A stretch of DNA of 64,000 bases from Williamsia sp. (GTDB lineage Bacteria; Bacteroidota; Bacteroidia; Chitinophagales; Chitinophagaceae). The position numbers and the translations under genes are program-made. The stretch spans positions 1 to 64,000 of the forward strand of contig JADCRZ010000034.1 of the NCBI GenBank assembly GCA_015069695.1, given 5' to 3'. The notes beneath the pieces were generated by a model. That model was not told the DNA's origin, made no database searches, and saw only the letters and a program-made list of their open reading frames with translations. This document shows, one piece after another, positions 62,591 through 64,000 of the stretch; position 1 is the stretch's first letter, and each line of letters starts with the position of its first letter.

Positions 62591-63088
62591 ATGAACATCA
62601 TTCCCTTGCTCGTAAAAGAGTTTGAACAGGAAGCCGCTACCACCCGAAAAATGCTCGCCCTTGTACCTACCGACAAGTTCGACTGGAAACCACATCCAAA
62701 AAGCATGAGCATCAAACAATTGACCGTACACCTGGCTGAAATCCCCAGCTGGCCGGCCATGATGTTTGCCACCGATGGACTGGATTTTGCCTCATCTCCC
62801 TACCAGCCCAAGCAGGCAGAAAATGCAGATGGTCTGCTAAAGCTGTTAGAAGAGTCGATTCAAGCCAGCCTGGACGCATTTGGCAAGGCAAAAGAAGAAG
62901 ACCTGCTGCCCATCTGGACGCTCCGGAACGGTGAGCACATTCTTGCAGAGATGACGAAGTACGAAGCCATCCGCCATTCATTCAGCCAAACTACGCATCA
63001 CCGGGCTCAATTCGGCGTTTTTCTCCGCCTGCTCAACATCCCCATACCCGGCAGCTACGGACCCAGCGCAGATGAAATGGGTATGTAA
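62591..63088 (+). CDS. DinB family protein
   Basis: 165 residues. A four-helix bundle with the DinB histidine positions in KQLTVHLAEIPSWPAMMF, and RHSFSQTTHHRAQFGVFLRLL near the C-terminus; HxxxH-type spacing supports metal binding. Start ATG 62591. A putative metal-dependent enzyme of unknown substrate. Confidence 0.92.
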   Translation: MNIIPLLVKEFEQEAATTRKMLALVPTDKFDWKPHPKSMSIKQLTVHLAEIPSWPAMMFATDGLDFASSPYQPKQAENADGLLKLLEESIQASLDAFGKAKEEDLLPIWTLRNGEHILAEMTKYEAIRHSFSQTTHHRAQFGVFLRLLNIPIPGSYGPSADEMGM

Positions 63089-63115
63089 ATGAATGTATCA
63101 AGAAACAAGCTATCC

Positions 63116-63148
63116 GGGAGACAGGTTTTGCCTGTCTCCCTTCGTTTA
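63116..63148 (+). terminator. Intrinsic terminator after the DinB gene
   Basis: Perfect 10-bp arms GGGAGACAGG/CCTGTCTCCC with a TTTTG loop are followed by TTCGTTTA. Confidence 0.7.
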
Positions 63149-63191
63149 TACCACCCGCTAACGCATTCTAATTTCTTCAAACTAATTTACC

Positions 63192-63785
63192 ATGAACAAG
63201 AGCCGGCTTGAAGCTTTCAGTGATGGCGTGCTGGCCATCATTATTACCATTATGGTGTTGGAAATAAAAGTACCCCATGGCACAGACTGGAAATCATTGC
63301 AGCCGCTGATCCCGGTTTTTCTCAGTTACGCGATCAGCTTTTTGTTTATCGGCATCTACTGGGGCAACCATCATCACTTGCTGCATACGCTCAAACGCAT
63401 CAGCCCGGGCATCATGTGGGCCAACCTGCTGCTGCTGTTCTGGCTTTCCCTGGTGCCGGTGGCTACGGGCTGGATGGGCGAAAATCATTTTGCCACCAAT
63501 ACCGTCGTCCTGTATGCGATCGTGCTTGTTTGCTGCGGTTTGTCGTACTCGGTTTTACAGCACATGATCTTAAAAACGATCGACCGGGAAACCGAACTGG
63601 TAACTGCCATCAAGAACCAGGATAAGAAAGTAGCCATTTCGGCCATTACCGCTTTTGCCGCAATTCCTTTTGCATTCGTTAACCCAACTATTTCCTGCTT
63701 GCTGTTCCTGGTGCAATCAGGTATCTGGCTGATCCCTGACAAAAACATAGAACAGGCGCTGAAGAACATGCAGTCCAAAGGCTGA
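63192..63785 (+). CDS. TMEM175/DUF1211 family membrane protein
   Basis: 197 residues with about six membrane helices. It opens with the family signature RLEAFSDGVLAIIITIMVLE (about 5-24), then FLSYAISFLFIGIYWGNHHHL, LLLLFWLSLVPVATGWM and ISAITAFAAIPFAFV. Bacterial homologues form potassium-selective channels. The FSDGV motif and the WxNHHxL motif are intact. Isolated gene with its own region upstream. Confidence 0.93.
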   Translation: MNKSRLEAFSDGVLAIIITIMVLEIKVPHGTDWKSLQPLIPVFLSYAISFLFIGIYWGNHHHLLHTLKRISPGIMWANLLLLFWLSLVPVATGWMGENHFATNTVVLYAIVLVCCGLSYSVLQHMILKTIDRETELVTAIKNQDKKVAISAITAFAAIPFAFVNPTISCLLFLVQSGIWLIPDKNIEQALKNMQSKG

Positions 63786-63895
63786 ATAACACACTCTGTT
63801 TGCGCTTTTACACGCTTCATTCATCCAGATCGGTTTCTGCCCTGTAAAATGACATTTGCATGACTGAAACTTTTTTTTATTGGGGGCATCCCGTC

Positions 63896-63904
63896 TAATT
63901 TTGC
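63896..63904 (+). promoter_or_regulatory. -7 box upstream of the last gene
   Basis: TAATTTTGC (63896-63904) matches TAnnTTTGC exactly and lies 26 bp before the ATG at 63931. A TTTG -33 element is not clear. Confidence 0.45.
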
Positions 63905-63930
63905 CCACGTTATATCGACTAAAAGGATAC

Positions 63931-64000
63931 ATGCAAACACACAATTATAGCGGAACGACGGGCTTACGGATGGCAGGCATCAATTACAAAAAAACAGATG
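63931..64000 (+). CDS. hemA: Probable glutamyl-tRNA reductase, start only
   Basis: Only 23 codons are present before the right edge. They read MQTHNYSGTTGLRMAGINYK followed by KTD. The MAGINYKKTD segment resembles the conserved opening xxGINHKTAP of glutamyl-tRNA reductase, in the form seen in Bacteroidota (GINYKK(S/T)D). The rest lies outside, so the identification is tentative. Confidence 0.5.
   Translation, partial: MQTHNYSGTTGLRMAGINYKKTD

Overview
The window reads as chromosome of a member of the Bacteroidota, most likely family Chitinophagaceae. The support is C-terminal type IX secretion (T9SS) sorting domains on secreted proteins, a complete alternative complex III (ActABCDEF) plus caa3/aa3 oxidase locus in the Bacteroidota gene order, a MoxR/DUF58/BatA operon, many lipoproteins with a lipobox, and TAnnTTTG-type -7 promoter boxes. 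No rRNA, complete tRNA or CRISPR array was seen.

Layout. 1-13 kb is an accessory, partly decayed stretch. It holds secreted and lipoprotein genes, an unrecognised gene fragment abutting a degenerate IS630-type transposase, a large multi-sensor histidine kinase, a kelch-repeat T9SS cargo protein, gene remnants, and a 1048-residue DUF4062-STAND NTPase-TPR protein that resembles known defence and signalling STAND proteins. Just after it, on the minus strand, lies a structured RNA-like segment with a tRNA-type T arm followed by a good intrinsic terminator. 13.3-25 kb is ordinary chromosome: an Lrp regulator, a two-component pair, a universal-stress-like protein, a bestrophin, a lone Opp/Dpp-type permease beside a GT2 glycosyltransferase, an SGNH esterase, a MarR regulator upstream of an acyl-CoA dehydrogenase, and a DUF4230 protein.

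25-41 kb, all on the minus strand, encodes the terminal respiratory chain. In transcription order it runs ActA-B-C-D-E-F, cytochrome oxidase II and I, a terminator, heme O synthase CtaB, two subunit III-type proteins, subunit IV, a terminator, SCO1/SenC and a DUF420 protein. Menaquinol oxidation by the Act complex would feed electrons through its hemes to the CuA site of subunit II and on to oxygen, while CtaB and SCO supply heme and copper assembly functions. A TACTTTTGC box inside a 7-bp inverted repeat lies upstream of actA.

41-64 kb contains purN, a repeat-rich non-coding stretch near 44 kb, the MoxR-DUF58-BatD-like-BatA operon followed by rsgA, a gamma carbonic anhydrase, a class III aminotransferase, a second two-component system followed by an HtrA/DegP protease, a GH78 rhamnosidase, small membrane and secreted proteins, two DinB-like proteins, a TMEM175-like channel, and the start of what is probably hemA at the right edge.

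The most distinctive non-coding signal is a dispersed palindromic repeat whose arms read GTCTGAACC(A/T)TGATTTACAG. Its copies or half-copies lie at about 20.5, 29.3, 42.1, 44.0-44.7, 50.2, 53.3 and 56.5 kb, and the TGA inside the arm is used as the stop codon of at least three genes. A second repeat family occurs next to two of these copies.
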